DNA of 64,000 nucleotides from Stictocephala bisonia (GCA_035578905.1 JAQJVL010000325.1:372001-436000), one strand, 5' to 3'; counted from the stretch's first letter, positions 12,346-25,391 are shown. The notes: generated by a model from the letters alone, not told the origin. Numbers and translations: made by a program.

Positions 12346-14490
12346 TATTCCAACTTTTTCACTCTTAATGCATTATGGCAACGCATGGATTTCCGGAGAG
12401 AGTGCTTATTCCACAAATGAATAACGAACAGTTTTCCCTACACCATGAGTAATCTTTGTGCATTTAAATAATTGCTAAGCAAAGTAGGAATCATTCCAAA
12501 TACGAAAACAGCTCGGTAATACCTGACCGGAAAATAGGTTGTTTTAGAAATTAGTATTGTTTATATTTTAGTAAATGAGCTGCATCAGCGTAGCGATAAA
12601 TCCAAAACAGGTAGGTTCAAATTACTCTTTCCATTTCCACGCCAAAGTCAAATTCTGTTCATATCTCCACATCGGCTGGAGAAAGTCCCAACAAAGATTT
12701 GTCTTTGTCAGCGAGGAAACATAAATGTTTAGAAGCAACAATGTGAATCAAACAAGAATATACACTGTTAAGTCCTACTGTATAATTCGGTGAGCATTAA
12801 TATCTCTTTAATTTTTAAAATTAATTTTCTGACCCTATTTTTATTTTTTTGAAGCTGGGTTTTATTGGGTCGAATTCTTCAGTTGCACGACTGTTAGCTG
12901 CAATTTTGGAAACTAATAATAAATCATTAACTGCATTACATTGTTGTTGTTCCTCTAATCCATCTAACTTATTTTTAGATTTTATTATAGTAAAACGTTC
13001 TCTTTACGTCGACAGTGGTGTATACCTACAATGCATCGTATAGATAGCCAGATTAAAAGCAATTAATCTCTCAATCTTACGTTATGGAAGTCATAGTAAT
13101 TGAAAGGGGAGGGTGGGTCAGCTGAGGAGGAGTTAAGCCCCTATTACGTTAGAAGCAGAATATAATTGGCTGGTAATCCGGAAAGTTCTGAGAGGGTAAT
13201 AGGCGCATTCTTGTCGGGAGGGGGAAGAAAGGGTCAGGATCTACAACTTGGCCAACTTGCAAACATACGCTAGTGCGGCATCGTTTAGAGTTAGTCGATT
13301 AGCGCTAAGTCGAGTGTAAACTCCGAATTATTACGGCGCCACATCGGTTTACTGCGAAATCGCCACATTCGAATACAGTTATTTTATCTTATCGTCGAGT
13401 GTGGATTTAACAAACCGAATGTTTTTTGGGGGAAAACACGTTAGAATCGACTCTAGTAGTCAGAGACGATATAAATTCAACTGCATAGTATTTTATTATT
13501 CGGTATGTATAATTGGTAAACATTGAATACGATACGGATTATCGAACCACATAAATACTGAACGGTGTTTTTATTACCGCACCCCTGCGGGATGCCATCG
13601 AATAAATCAAGCCTTGTTTTGTTATTTGTGCAGCAATTCGTAGCCCCTAGTGATGGACCGCTTTATTATTATTTCTTAATAACAAGATAAAAATCAATAT
13701 TGGCCAGTCGCTTTCGAAAACAGTTATTCGGGGTGAATAATCAACTTGGTGATGTTTTGGTTTCTTTAATTGGAGATTGCAGGGGTTAATAATGAAATAA
13801 TCTCTACAAAGTAAATATACCCTCATGAGGTAACTGGATTTAAGAAAAAAAAAAGAAAAAATGGTTTAGTAAACTAATTGTACGATATAGAGGAAAAACA
13901 CGGTAATATTTTATTTTATCTTATATCACAACTTCAATTAGAAGATGGTGACATATTTGATTTTTATTGCTAAAACTTATTTTCTACTCTCGTCAATTAA
14001 AAGTAATTTCTCTGATTTGAACTTCAACATCAGACGTAATTTCTTACACGAGTCATCTCATCATAGGGAGTCACTTTTGGATCTCCACTGCTCACGTTTA
14101 GACGTAACAGCTCACATTTCCACAATTAACTAGTGGTTATTAGTTAATGATTATATCGATGGAAAAGTTTGAAAATTAGTAATCTTCTTCATTTGAATTC
14201 ATTTATAGGACCTCAATCCTTTATGTTTTATACGAAACTGATGTAAATCCATAAGATGAAAACGTGTATATAAGTGTATGTTTGAACATAAATATAATTT
14301 AAATTTACATGGAATACATGAAAAAAATTAAAAATCGATTAAACTACAAATCAAGAGTTAACTTTCATATTTAATCTTGCAAATCCTACGATTATAGTTA
14401 GGTCAAGAACTAAACTGGTTGATTTTTAGACAATTATAATGTTTTCTTAGGGACTAGCAGCACATAGTTAACACAGAATGTTCATGATAT
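12346..14490. other. No gene seen; family E repeat at about 13080-13290
   Basis: About 13230-13270 repeats the words found at 3745-3770 (AACTTGCAAACATACGCT-like), so a second family E fragment lies here. The remainder is AT-rich. A 62-codon open frame at 13945-14133 has no recognisable feature. Confidence 0.45.
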
Positions 14491-14499
14491 AGTGGAAAC

Positions 14500-14725
14500 T
14501 ATGCACGTTATCACCTGTAACATAACCCTCTTATCTGCTGGGCCATGTGTGCAGCGTTGCCAAAAAGGAATGGAGGAGAGAATAGAAAGAGAATGCACCA
14601 TTGTAGGCTACATCATTTTTGTTTGGCCCTCTATGGACTGGTACGGTCTGACAACCGCGGTGAGTCCACAAAAGCTCGACGCACTGCAAAGCGGACAGTC
14701 CACAAACTATAGAAAACAGTCGGAT
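14500..14725 (+). repeat. Family D copy
   Basis: The segment GGTCTGACAACCGCGGTGAG (14644-14663) through GCGGACAGTCCACAAACTA aligns with the reverse complement of 58725-58870 and with 9375-9440. Opposed open frames across it (14492-14764 plus, 14531-14839 minus) are consequences of the repeat. Confidence 0.72.
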
Positions 14726-15367
14726 ACTGCTTACCATGAAAACCAGAAATTTGTATACAGTTAGTATATCTCTGCTTACATGGAAAACACAAAATAATTT
14801 TCTTGTATTAAAAAGTGTGATATACACAGTATTTACCAAGAATTCCTCATAATTTTGATATTTTTAACTTATTGGCTATCACTGGTCCTCCTCTGCAGCC
14901 CCTCCAGTTAGGGCAGTTTTTAGTAAGCCATTGAGTCTTAGTCTATATATACGATTCAAATTACCCACCAAGATGATTTCTCTTTGTTCGACAGCTATTT
15001 ATTACACCCTGACCTGTCTCTATTGCTGAAAGTCACTTCCCTTGTCCTGCGTTTGTCGCACTCCATACAATACCTTACTTCCAATACAACTGGGAAAAGG
15101 CCCAATCCAACCCAATTTTAAGATAAGCGTTATTTAAAACAATATTGAAGAGAAAAATATTCCCTTGCTCGATATGAATATTCTTATCAATCTTTCCAAA
15201 CTAAATTTAAGGTTTGAAGTATTAACAATTTAACAGTGCATTTACAAACACGATCTATAATATTGATCATAATATATACATCCTTGCATATAATACATGA
15301 AGCTGTTTTTTAACTCCTCCAATTTTCTATTTCAATGATAGAGGTGTTCATTGAAATAGAACTTCTA
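14726..15367. other. No gene seen
   Basis: AT-rich sequence without a recognised exon, RNA gene or repeat. Confidence 0.4.
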
Positions 15368-15840
15368 ATCGTAGTTGTCGGCACTGGTGGCTCAGTGCTG
15401 TAGCCCAGCTACTTGGGGACAAAGTGTTTTGGAGATTGTAGGCGATAGGTTAAATGCTCGGTCTTATTAATGCCAACACGGCGTCCGCTCAATGGTTGCC
15501 ATCGACGTAGACACTGCTAGAGAAGTCTGGGGTGTCCAAGTTGGATGGTAGTCAAGGTTCAGATGTCGTGTAGGGAAGCGAACTGAGTGTCAGATTTGTT
15601 AGTTAGCTGTAAATCAGACCAACACCACGTGGTTCGGATTCCACATAAAACTGTAGGTCCCACAGTTGCTCTGGCTATTGAGCTATTAATAAATAGTCCT
15701 TTTTTGAGCTAAGTCGAACTCAGATAGTAACAATAACTACACTCGTTCATCTATACTCATCACACTCATTCGAAATCCATATTCGCCCATATCTTGATGA
15801 TTTGCGTCTTAAGAATAAATAAATAAATAATAACAAATAA
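15368..15840 (+). repeat. Dispersed repeat family C, fullest copy (possible SINE)
   Basis: This copy begins around a tRNA box-A-like TGGCTCAGTGCTG and ends in AAATAAATAAATAA repeats (about 15813-15846), which is how SINEs and LINE-mobilised RNAs end. Internal landmarks are the ACCACGTGGTTCGGATTCC block (15624-15642), CTATTAATAAATAGTCC and GAGCTAAGTCGAACTCAG. The same landmarks recur at 32695-32885 and 41330-42165 (plus strand) and at 37595-37690 and 59280-59590 (reversed). A clean box B was not found, so SINE origin is only a suggestion. Confidence 0.72.
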
Positions 15841-16079
15841 ATAAATAGTTGTCCAGTAGGATCTTCAATGTTCAATATTTTCACCTTGAGATTTTTGGAC
15901 GTTTTTTAAAAATGTTTTTGCAAGTAGAATTTTAAGCGTGATTTTATACACATTGATTCTTGAGGGCTGTGTTCCACTGGCCTTTAAAAGTGCAATGGTA
16001 ATCTGATGGAGTTATTTTATCTATCAGCTGTGTTACAATTAATATTGATAAAATATAATTTTTAAAGATATTGGTAAAA

Positions 16080-18330
16080 TCAGAGATTATAATATCATTA
16101 ATTTTGATTCATTTATATTTGATACAATGTCCCTCCCATGGAATGATACTCTTCAACTAACCAATATTGCCACAATGGTCAGTAAGTTCAACGTATTTAT
16201 AAACTTCTTGATCAATATGCCCCACCTAAAAAAAAGCCCGCACCCTGGATTAATCATCAAATACGTAGAATGCAAAAGCAACGAGAAGCATGCTTCCCAA
16301 AGGCAAATAGATCTAAGTGTACCTATGATTGGGATGCGTATAAAAGATTAAGAAACCAAACCCAGCAACTGATCCGTAATTCTAAAATTAGACATTATTA
16401 CCGATCATTATCTGACAAGAATAAGTTCTCTAAATCACTCTGGACAAAGGTTAAGGAGCTGGGGATTGGGAAGTCAAATATTAATTCCATTAACATAAGC
16501 TTTGATGATTACTTCACTAATATTCCTATTGATTTGTCAAAAGCAAACATTTACTTCAATGAACTATTCAGTTCTCCTTTTCTAAGGCATCATACATTCT
16601 CATTCCGTTTGGCTACTGATGGAGAAGTTCTAAAAGCCTTGAATTGTATAACCAGTATTGCAGTCGGAGCTGACAGTATTTCAATAAAATTTATAGGACA
16701 TCCCTACCCGTTACACTAGCTATCATTACATCAATATTTAATTATACTTTAATGACAACTACTTTCCCCAGTTCCTGGAAATTTGCTATTGTTCAATCTC
16801 TACCCAAAACTCCAAATCTTCTATGTCCCTCTGATTTACGGCCAATAGTATTCTTCCCGCCTTGTCCAAATGCCTTGAAAGAATTGTTCATAAGCAAATA
16901 TATAATTATCTTTCAAACAGTACACTAATATCTATCTTTCAATCTGGGTTCCGTCCTAATCACAGCACTACAATAGCCTCTTGAAAATCACCGATGATGG
17001 AACAGAGGAATTTTTCAATATTAACCCTTTTTGACTTCTCTAAAGCTTTCGACTGTGTTTACCATCCCTTACTCCTTCTGAAACTAAAACATATGAGTTT
17101 TCTGATAGCTGTGTGGACTGGGTTGGGTCCTACTTGTCGGGTCCTCGCCAGTGTGTGCGTACTGGGGAGGGCACGTCAGGATGGAAACCTGTGATCCGAG
17201 GTGTGCTTTTAGGGATCCGTTTTAGGACCCTGCTTTTCTCACTTTACATTGACGATGTAAGATCTGACATATTTTTCTCTAAATATCACTTGTACGCTGA
17301 TGACTGACAGATTTACCAACATTTTCCTACTGCTGAGTTTCACCGAGTTGTTTCACAAATGAAACTTGATATTGCTGCAACAACTGCTTGGGCACAGAGA
17401 CATGGACTAATGTTAAATCATGATAACACCAAGACTATTCTTATTGGACATTTTAGACTGCTTCGCCAAATCAATTCAACTGACTTTCCTAGACTGAGAC
17501 TAAATGAGAATACTCTCGACTCCTCCGACAGTGAAAAGAATTTAGGACTTACTATGACCAAAACTTTCAGTTGGAGTGATAATGTTACGCTGGTGTGAAG
17601 TAAGGTGTTTCCTGCCATTCATAGTCTTAAACGGCGTGCTTCCTATCTACCATTTTCTGTTAAAGTGGTGCTGGTAAAAACTCTAGTGCTGCTTCACTTT
17701 AACCACTCTGATGTGTTGATCAATAACATGGCTGTTAAGCTCTCGGACAAGCTTCAAAGAGCACACAACTACTGTATTAGATTTATTTTCAATTTAAGAC
17801 GGGACGATCACGTTACTCCATTTTTTAAACAATGAGGTATGCTAAACGTAAAAAAATTTCGTGCATACCACATCCTTATTTTGATGTTTAATATATTAAA
17901 CACTAGATCTCCCGAATACTTGTCCGAGCGTTTCAAGTTCATCTTTAATATCAGCACCAGTAATACACGCCAGGGAGCCTCCATACTATCAGTCCTATTC
18001 ATTATACGACTCTTTATAGCAACTCTTCTACTATTTCTGCTTGTCGCTTATGGAATTTACTCCCTGACAATATCAAGGCCATTGATAAGTGCGCTCGTTT
18101 CGGGTTGGAAGTGAGGGACCTGCTTCTGCGAGGCCTGTGGGCGTGGGTGGGAGTCGCGGTGGTTGTGGTTCATGAGTCATTTGTATGTGTGAGGTATGAA
18201 CGAAAACGAGTAATGTTTTATATCTGAATATTTACTTATGCCTGAAATAATTTTATGCATCAGTATTGCAGTTTTGCCATTTTGATTTTTAAAGTGTTTT
18301 ATATATATATAAGCTATTGATTTTATTAGT
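16080..18330 (+). pseudogene. LINE (CR1/L2-like non-LTR retrotransposon), frameshifted copy
   Basis: This is the longest retrotransposon remnant. In order there is the linker between endonuclease and RT (WDAYKRLRNQTQQLIRNSK near 16340-16395), the fingers (PSDLRPI near 16830, FQSGFRPNHST near 16937), motif A LFDFSKAFDCVYH (near 17026-17064), a damaged motif B (GVLLGIRFRTLLFSLYIDDV, 17199-17258) and motif C YADD (about 17293-17304) followed directly by a TGA stop. Then come AWAQRHGLMLN (17386-17418) and the C-terminal region to about 18220. The apurinic endonuclease domain and 5' end are missing. At least five frame changes or stops separate the blocks, so no protein is made. It is the same family as the minus-strand fragment at 2.1-2.7 kb. 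The 3' end is not sharp; AT-rich sequence starts by about 18300. Confidence 0.92.
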
Positions 18331-18360
18331 AGGAATCATGAATAGATGTTTTTTATTTAA

Positions 18361-18468
18361 TTTCCTATCAATATTTGTAAAAGTCAAAATAACGAGGCTA
18401 GAGGCGAGGTGTTTCAAGCGCAGCTATTAACATTTTGGCACGCGAAGCGTTCAGGGGTATCCCCTAGT
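18361..18468 (+). mobile_element. Helitron-type 3' end
   Basis: The sequence GGCACGCGAAGCGTTCAGGG continues into GTATCCCCTAGT. ACGC-GAA-GCGT forms a small hairpin, GGGG-TAT-CCCC forms a second, and the end reads CTAGT, matching the CTRRT terminus of Helitrons. A related end is at 51621-51651. The 5' end of this copy was not found, so the start given is nominal. Confidence 0.55.
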
Positions 18469-18689
18469 AATACATTAACCTAATTTCAAACAAGTTTACT
18501 TATTTAAAAATATCAATTCTGTTTTTTGAAAATATTTATATATTTATACTGGGAAAACAATTATTTGTAACATTTCGTTAAATAGCCATTTATATCTCTG
18601 AATACTTTTCTTGTAATTGGATCTAAATTCTTTCATGCAAAAATTAAAGAGTTGAAACATTGTAAATTTGATAAGGCAAGAAAAACAAT

Positions 18690-18790
18690 GGACGAAGTCA
18701 CAATGGCTTAGGGATTAAAAGATTAGGCCTTTCAAAACCTTTGCCTTTAATAAAGAGGCCGGGGATTTAACTGAGTGTCGTTTCACCTTT
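18690..18790 (+). repeat. Possible tRNA-derived SINE fragment
   Basis: ATGGCTTAGGG (box-A-like) is followed about 60 nt later by GGGGATTTAACTGAG (a degraded box-B-like word). No second copy was recognised in the window, so this is tentative. Confidence 0.3.
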
Positions 18791-19650
18791 CACAATATTG
18801 TTCGGGAAACTCAAGTTTTCATTTCTAATTTATCTCAGAAAAGAGAACAGTTTTATTAAATCAAGAAGATTTAAACATGCGTAAGAGTTTTATTTGTTTG
18901 TAGGTTACTTTGTAAGAGTTCACGTCTATTTTTATAGAGGTTTTCTATATTTTATCGACCTTTTTTATTATTTATGTTTTATGTTATTTATAGTCATAAA
19001 TAGCAGATTACAACATATTACTAGTTTTAAAATGAACCTGACCGATTTTATATTTTATTTTGAAAGTTATTAAAAATTATTTGTTAATTATATATCTTGA
19101 CGATAATTAACTGAAATAAATTAAAGCGTTATATGAAACACGTTTGTGTAAAACAGCAAATTTCGCGAATAAAGCATGACCAATTTTTTTAATTTTACAA
19201 AGACCTTTAATTAATTGAAAAACAACCCTAAACTGTCTTTTATTTACAGCTTAGTATGAATGGAACTACAGTATCTCATTCATAATTTAGGCGTACTTTG
19301 AAAGTAATTGATGTATTTATAAGCCCTACAACCTAAAAGTGCAGATACTATTCAACATGAATCATTTAACGGAACTAACCTTCAACCATTCTATTACAAG
19401 TACAAGCACTTATCACAGTTCTAGTGTATAAATATGGCATTGAACATGCCCTCCATAACTGCACTGCAGTTTCACTTAGGTGAGTTAGGGGATGAACAAC
19501 CAAAAAGTCTAAGGCTCTTAATAATAATGGATCTGTGATTTTTGAAGCAAATATATGATTTACATTTTTGAAAATTAAATAAAAGTAATTTTATATAAAA
19601 ATGGAGGGCAAAAGTGCCCACTGGTTGGTTATGGAGAAGAGATCACACTG
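18791..19650. other. No gene seen
   Basis: AT-rich sequence with no recognisable exon or repeat. Confidence 0.4.
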
Positions 19651-19654
19651 TTAA

Positions 19655-19905
19655 AAGTTAAAAAAGTTAAAGATCGTCTTATTTTACCAGGCGAAGTTAG
19701 GGCAAAGAAGCCAGCCCTATCTCACTCTTAACCTGGGGACCAACGGCTAAAAGGAGACTTGCGAACTACCACCAGTGACCGGGCAAGTGGGCTGCGTGCA
19801 AGGACGTGACACCACGGTCACCCATCCAAGAGACAGCCACGCTCGATGTTGAGTCTGTTATATTGCGATAACGTCGGAACCCTTCGGTAACAGTTCATAG
19901 GCCCT
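19655..19905 (+). repeat. Dispersed SINE-like family H, copy 1
   Basis: This stretch aligns in reverse complement with 21785-22020. Shared words include ACCAGGCGAAGTTAGG, TTAACCTGGGGACCAA, GCCACGCTCGATGTTG and GCGATAACGTCGGAA. It is compact (about 240 bp), markedly richer in G+C than its flanks and bounded by AACTTTT-type sequence on one side, which suggests a SINE. The promoter type was not determined. Confidence 0.7.
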
Positions 19906-20142
19906 TTAGAAGAGGAAGTACGTCAGGCTTACAATTCACCCGGAACACCGATATTATGTTATGCTGACCGATATTACTAAAATGCTAGATATGACCTAGC
20001 AAGTACACGTAAATCCTCAACGTCCACCGTAGTCTGTGGAAGTGTCCCAGTTACTGTAGGTTAGATTAATGGGTTATGTTATTTTAATCACCATCTTTTT
20101 TTTCATAGTTTCAATAAAAGGTTATTTTACAATTGGTTTGAT

Positions 20143-20317
20143 ATTTATTTTCACCTTTGTTTAAAACACTCGCAAGATATCTTGAAGGACTCCAGGTGAG
20201 TCCGGAGGGCGGTCACTCGTCCAAGTGGGCAATATCGGCGCGCTTAATAAACCATACGTCTGACCAGCTAATCAGTGACTTGGAGGGACATTAATTTTTT
20301 ATTTATTTTCACCTTTG
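20143..20317. repeat. 141-bp GC-rich segment between 17-bp direct repeats
   Basis: ATTTATTTTCACCTTTG occurs exactly at 20143-20159 and again at 20301-20317. Between them lies a 141-bp segment that is far richer in G+C than its neighbours and contains CTCCAGGTGAGTCC, a perfect splice-donor-like word. The plus frame 20142-20292 is open for 50 codons to a TAA (…ARYLEGLQVSPEGGHSS…), with no family I recognise. The direct repeats look like a target-site duplication, but no poly-A tail precedes the right copy (it is T-rich), so ordinary retroposition is not shown. Confidence 0.5.
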
Positions 20318-21215
20318 CTCTCTTAAAAAAATAAAAAAAAACAAAAAAAAAAACAACAACAAAAACATATAGTACTCTGTAACTCGAATCGAAGGAAATT
20401 TGTCATTATTTCCCCGTCAAGGTAATGTTTACTATTATCAATTTAGTACAAAAAAACAAAAATAAATGTTCAGTATATATTACAAAATATTATAGAAATA
20501 TAGTTACTTATATCTTTAGTGCTTTCTAGTTATTTAATGCCCTTAGTTCTGTATTTGTTTGTCGCACCAACACAACATTGCCTAAAATGGGACAAACTAC
20601 TAAAGACCCGAACACAATGATTTGATATCAGAGAATATATTGTTTGGAAATTGTTCTAATGTAACATGGATATGGCACTTGTTGAGGGTCTTTGTTTGTA
20701 CCTCCAAATTGACTCCCAACCTAAAGTTTTAAATAAGGGAGAACATTTAAATGCATGACCACAAAAAGGCTTTAACCCTTTTAGCCTCCTGGTAGGCTTG
20801 CTTGGAAATCGCCATTATGGATGCAAGATGGCGTCTCTGACTCTGGGGACTTCCTCTTCCTCCAAGTCTTGATCCACAGGTGAATTTAAATTCTTAGTCA
20901 GACAACAAATTTTAAAGTAAGTGTGCAAATATTTTTTATATCATTCTACATTCAGAATCGAAAGTCTGTTCATGTTAGGCTACAATTTTACTTTTTAATT
21001 AAAGGCTAGGAAGGAACTTTTCACACAGTTCAACATCTATATTATTTACTTTCATATCTCTTACTAAAATATAATTTCTTTTGTAGTTTTTAACAACTAG
21101 ATCATACATCATCATTGATTTGTTTAAATTTTACTTAGCTACATTTTTGTTATTCTCTATTTAGGAGTGCCTTTATCAAAATAATAGGACCTGTTCTGTT
21201 AAAACACTACCACTC
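20318..21215. other. No gene seen
   Basis: Simple A/C-rich sequence (about 20325-20365) followed by unremarkable AT-rich DNA. Confidence 0.4.
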
Positions 21216-21221
21216 CTTTTT

Positions 21222-21521
21222 CCGTTAATTCACTATAAATACATTTTTTATCGCAATTATAGTTAGGTTAAGTTAGGTCAGGTTAGATGGCTACGAATGT
21301 TAAACTATTAAATCCAATGATTTACTTGCCACCGAATGCCATCCGTGCGTAAGTTCATGGAAAGCGATAAGACAAGGCCAGTGATATCGGATTCCTAGCG
21401 AATAAGGAATACCACAGAGGACGTAAAAATGATTGGAGCAACAGTTTTTAGAGCAATAAAATATTTATCCAGCGACAGTGAAGTAACGGAATGAAAAAAA
21501 GTAGTGATAGTGAATTAACGG
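21222..21521. mobile_element. 300-bp MITE with CCGTTAATTCACTA termini, copy 1
   Basis: The left end CCGTTAATTCACTA (21222-21235) is the reverse complement of the right end TAGTGAATTAACGG (21508-21521). The body matches the element at 36880-37169, including CCAATGATTTACTTGCC, GGATTCCTAGCG and AAGGAATACCACAG. A short TTAGGTTAAGTTAGG run (21263-21277) sits inside the left part. No transposase is encoded, so the element is non-autonomous. The superfamily was not determined because a clear target duplication was not found. Confidence 0.85.
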
Positions 21522-21784
21522 TAAAGATCCTAATTTCGTCTTCTGGAAAAGTAAATTTAAAACTAAATACATCATTTTAACATTTTAGAAATGATGACTG
21601 CTATACTTTCTAGTTGTAAAATACAGTTAAATAAAATTATTTATTTTTACCAACAAATAATTTGAGCCTAATATAACCAGTACGGGTCTGATTTTTTCAA
21701 TTAATAAGAGTAATCAATTAAGTAATTTACATATCTTACCAGAGATATTAAATTACTTAAATTAAATTAAATTACCAATGGCAT

Positions 21785-22020
21785 TGACCAGAGAGTTCCG
21801 ACGTTATCGCAACAGAAAGCAACATCGAGCGTGGCTGTCCTTTGGATGTGTGACCGGCTGAGCGATCCTGTCCTTGCTGCAGCCCGCCTGCTCGGTTACT
21901 GGTAGTGGTAGTTTGGAAGTCACCCTTAACCCATTGGTCCCCAGGTTAAGTATCAGAGAGGGCTTCTTAGTCCTAACTTCGCCTGGTAAAATAATACGAC
22001 CTTTAACTTTTTATTTATTA
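21785..22020 (-). repeat. SINE-like family H, copy 2 (inverted)
   Basis: Reverse-complement partner of 19655-19905. It includes CAACATCGAGCGTGGCTGTC and CCCCAGGTTAAG and ends at ACTTCGCCTGGTAAAATAA. An open frame at 21874-22092 runs through it and is not a gene. Confidence 0.7.
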
Positions 22021-25000
22021 CTTGAAGTTAGTATACATATCTTCTTCAAAATTGAAAATCAGAATGTATTTATTCATGTTTTTGCGTGCTAGTTAAATAG
22101 TTTTATAGGCAAGTGATAAAATTATTTTTCGAATGTCCAGTCAGAAATAAATTAAATATTTCATAAATTCTTTTTCACCACCCCAAAATTTATGAATTTA
22201 AACGCGTTAGAATGTACATTTCAATGATGACTACTAGATAAATTACTAGGCCTACAGATATTCATTTCTGAGAAGGAACAGCGGCAGCGACGTGAAGAAA
22301 TAAGGGAGTAAATTAACCAAGGAACGTTCTCCGATGCACCTTGACGCATAAATAACGAGGGATGGTTTGCTATAAACGACATGGGGTGGGGCGGGGGTCG
22401 TTCCAAGAGCTTTAGCGCATTACTCGTGAGCCTGTTCCAGTCGGAGCAAATGAATTATATTTCAAATACCCAACATAATAACACAAGCTTACTTTAAAGC
22501 TGATTAAGGGCTTTTGAGGGGGGAGGATGACGTATATGATTCTTTTTATTCCTGGATAATTACCATACTTTGTAGCATTTACTGGCTTTTATCTTTCTAA
22601 CACAGGGTTTTTGACATACTGAACTGAATAATTTATCCATTCATGGTCTAATTTCTTTTTTCAGTGTTAAATGTAATTTCTTAATAGGCCTAATGGACAG
22701 ATAGCAATCTCCACACAACAGATTTTACTATACAACTTGACAAATATAATAGTTGTTTGAAAGTTATTTGTTGTCATTGTATTGTTTATGATTGGCAAAT
22801 TTGTTGGAGGTTTCCGACGCTTAGAATGTTTTATAAAAAACAAATTTTAATAATTCTGCTTTTTCTGAAACATAAAACTAGGTGATATTTTCGTAGATAT
22901 TTAAATAATCAAAAGTTTAATCTAAAACCAATTTATGTACAGTATTTTTAATTTACAGAAACATTCAATTACCTTAATTATCACTTTTCAACGTCTTTTG
23001 CTAAAGGGCGCAATCTACCAGTGACAAAAGCCAACTATTCGAGACGTGTTGAACTGAGTAAGTTAGTGAATGGTAGGTGTAATTATGTTAGGTTAGGTTA
23101 TGTTAGGCGTTGACTCTAATTACTACTGCAGCGCACACTCAAACTATTCACTGTGTGATGGAAAGTGCCTTCAAGCGAACCGATGTCTTCTTCATATAAT
23201 AGAATTCTCGTTTAAACGCAAATACAATGACTGAACATTATACTGCCCATTCTGTGACTGAATACAGCTGGATATAAGGTTACAAACCAGTATCAAACAG
23301 AGCTGTTTCAATTACAGAATCAGAAAGAAATTAACAGGATAAATTTAGGTTTCCGACACTTGAAAATGCAAAAATTGATTGTACGTTAGTCTGTTTTACA
23401 GTATATTTCCAAAGATAAAAAGTAAGGATTGAAACGTTCTGCAGAACAATTATCTTTATTGATGAAATAAAACATACATAATTCATTAAATTTTAAACCT
23501 TATAAAACAGTAAAAATAAAATAGTCTTCATGTTAGCACAGAAATTATGTGCACCCGAGTTTGAAGGTTGTTTACTAAGAAACTATGACGCCTATGACAA
23601 ATCAAAACAAACCATAGTTTTTTTTTTAAACTATACGTTATGTTATGTGTATTTTAAAACACACCTGTAAACTATGTTTAAAAATATAAATGCGACATAT
23701 TAACGAGTTTTTGAGTAATAAAAATTCAAAGTTAATACAAAGTAAGAGTTTGTTCAAATTCTGGTACTATTTTGGTTACAACTAGGGTAAAAACTATTAA
23801 AATTTATAATAGAATTTAAAAATGCATACGTCATGACGTACAGTTAACCGAGGAAGACAATGGTGTAATTTTTCTATACCTCATAGTTTCTTTGTAAACA
23901 AGCTACACTTAATTTTTACTCCGACAGTATTCGGAACGTAGCGAACCTTGTTAACTTTATTAAAAACTAAATAACTATTAATTTAAATCAAGGAAACCAT
24001 TAGGTTAATTAATGTAACAGTAATTTCCGTACGTATGTTTCAAAGAGGGATAACGGTATAACACGTGTAAATTCTGAAAACGCCATTCATTGAAGTTGTT
24101 AATTTGGTCCTTTTATTGATTCCCTGACTTCAAAGGCATTAAAGGGGCAGTTTGAAGGGTTCAATAGCTTCTCAGTAAGGTGGAAAGGGTTTTCCATGTC
24201 AAAGCGGCCACAAGAGGGTAAAAGGTGACCAAATAACGCCTGCTAGTGTGTAAGAGGTGTACAGAGAGGTGAAATTAATGTAAAGACCTATATGGACAAT
24301 TTCGGGAATTCTTCTTTAAATTAAATATTTTTAATGAGTTCATCTATGTTTCACGCTTATTTTTGAATAAAAATTAGTCTGTAGTTATATTTTCATGAAA
24401 GACGTAAAAAAATATATAGAATTTAATATCAACGAACTTAAATATAGTTAAATCATACAAAAGTAGGTAAGTTGTAACATAAAAATAAATGAGTTCAATT
24501 ATTTACGAAATCACCTAAGCCCACTTTTCGTAGCAAAAGCACACATCTCTTAGTAAACATTATTAAAAATGAAAATTTTAGAATGGAATTTCTTAAATTG
24601 CCACTACACTTGTGAATGATGTAAAATAGTGTCATAAATATCGTAAATAATATTTTACTAATAGATAATAAAAACTGAAACTCTCTGTTGTTTTAATTCA
24701 TTGACTCCGTAAGTAAATCTACAGTTTAATCTATGCAGGATTACCTGATCTTAACGTTAGGATCTAAATTTAACATAGATTTACATCAAATTCATCATTA
24801 ACATTCATCAAGTGCTTGTCAGGTATACATTATTTTGCAGAACTCAGGTAGTGTAAACTAATGTTACGTTCGTACACGGTTCTATATAGACTAATAAGAC
24901 AATTCCACTTTGTGACCACCAACCGTTTTTTTTTTAACACACCAACTAATTCTCACAACATGACATACAAATATAAATAAATTGATACTACTTTAGCACT

Positions 25001-25391
25001 TGAGAATAAACCATACTTATTTACTGTTATTACTTTCACTTGAAAACTGAATAGTTTGTGTTTATTCAATATTTGCCACACTTAATTAACTGTCACATTT
25101 TAGCAATCATCACTTTAGTATCACAAGTAAAGTTCCACTTCAGACTTCTGACTGACTAATCGGCCGAAAAGTGTATTTTTATTAGTCGCCGCTGCAATTC
25201 TGAAGGTTCAAGAGATTTGATCTGGAATCTACTCAGACCCGTTGTTGGCTGTTTTGGACCCATATTGTGAAAATTGTGGACCCATGGCTACACTTTAAAA
25301 AAATGTTAAAATGTTTGAAGAACAAATGATTTCATTTTTTGATTATTGTTGTGTAAAACTGTAGTGGTTCGTGTAAAATCCAAATTTCCTT

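Noticed and set aside
15945..16010. A short peptide resembling the GCFP..FK.A.V segment of a LINE RT
   Set aside because: Only about 20 codons with no supporting motif next to it. It may belong to the adjacent LINE but cannot be shown.
23089..23108. TTAGG-like run as a telomere
   Set aside because: Only about four degenerate units inside ordinary AT-rich sequence; at most an interstitial trace.
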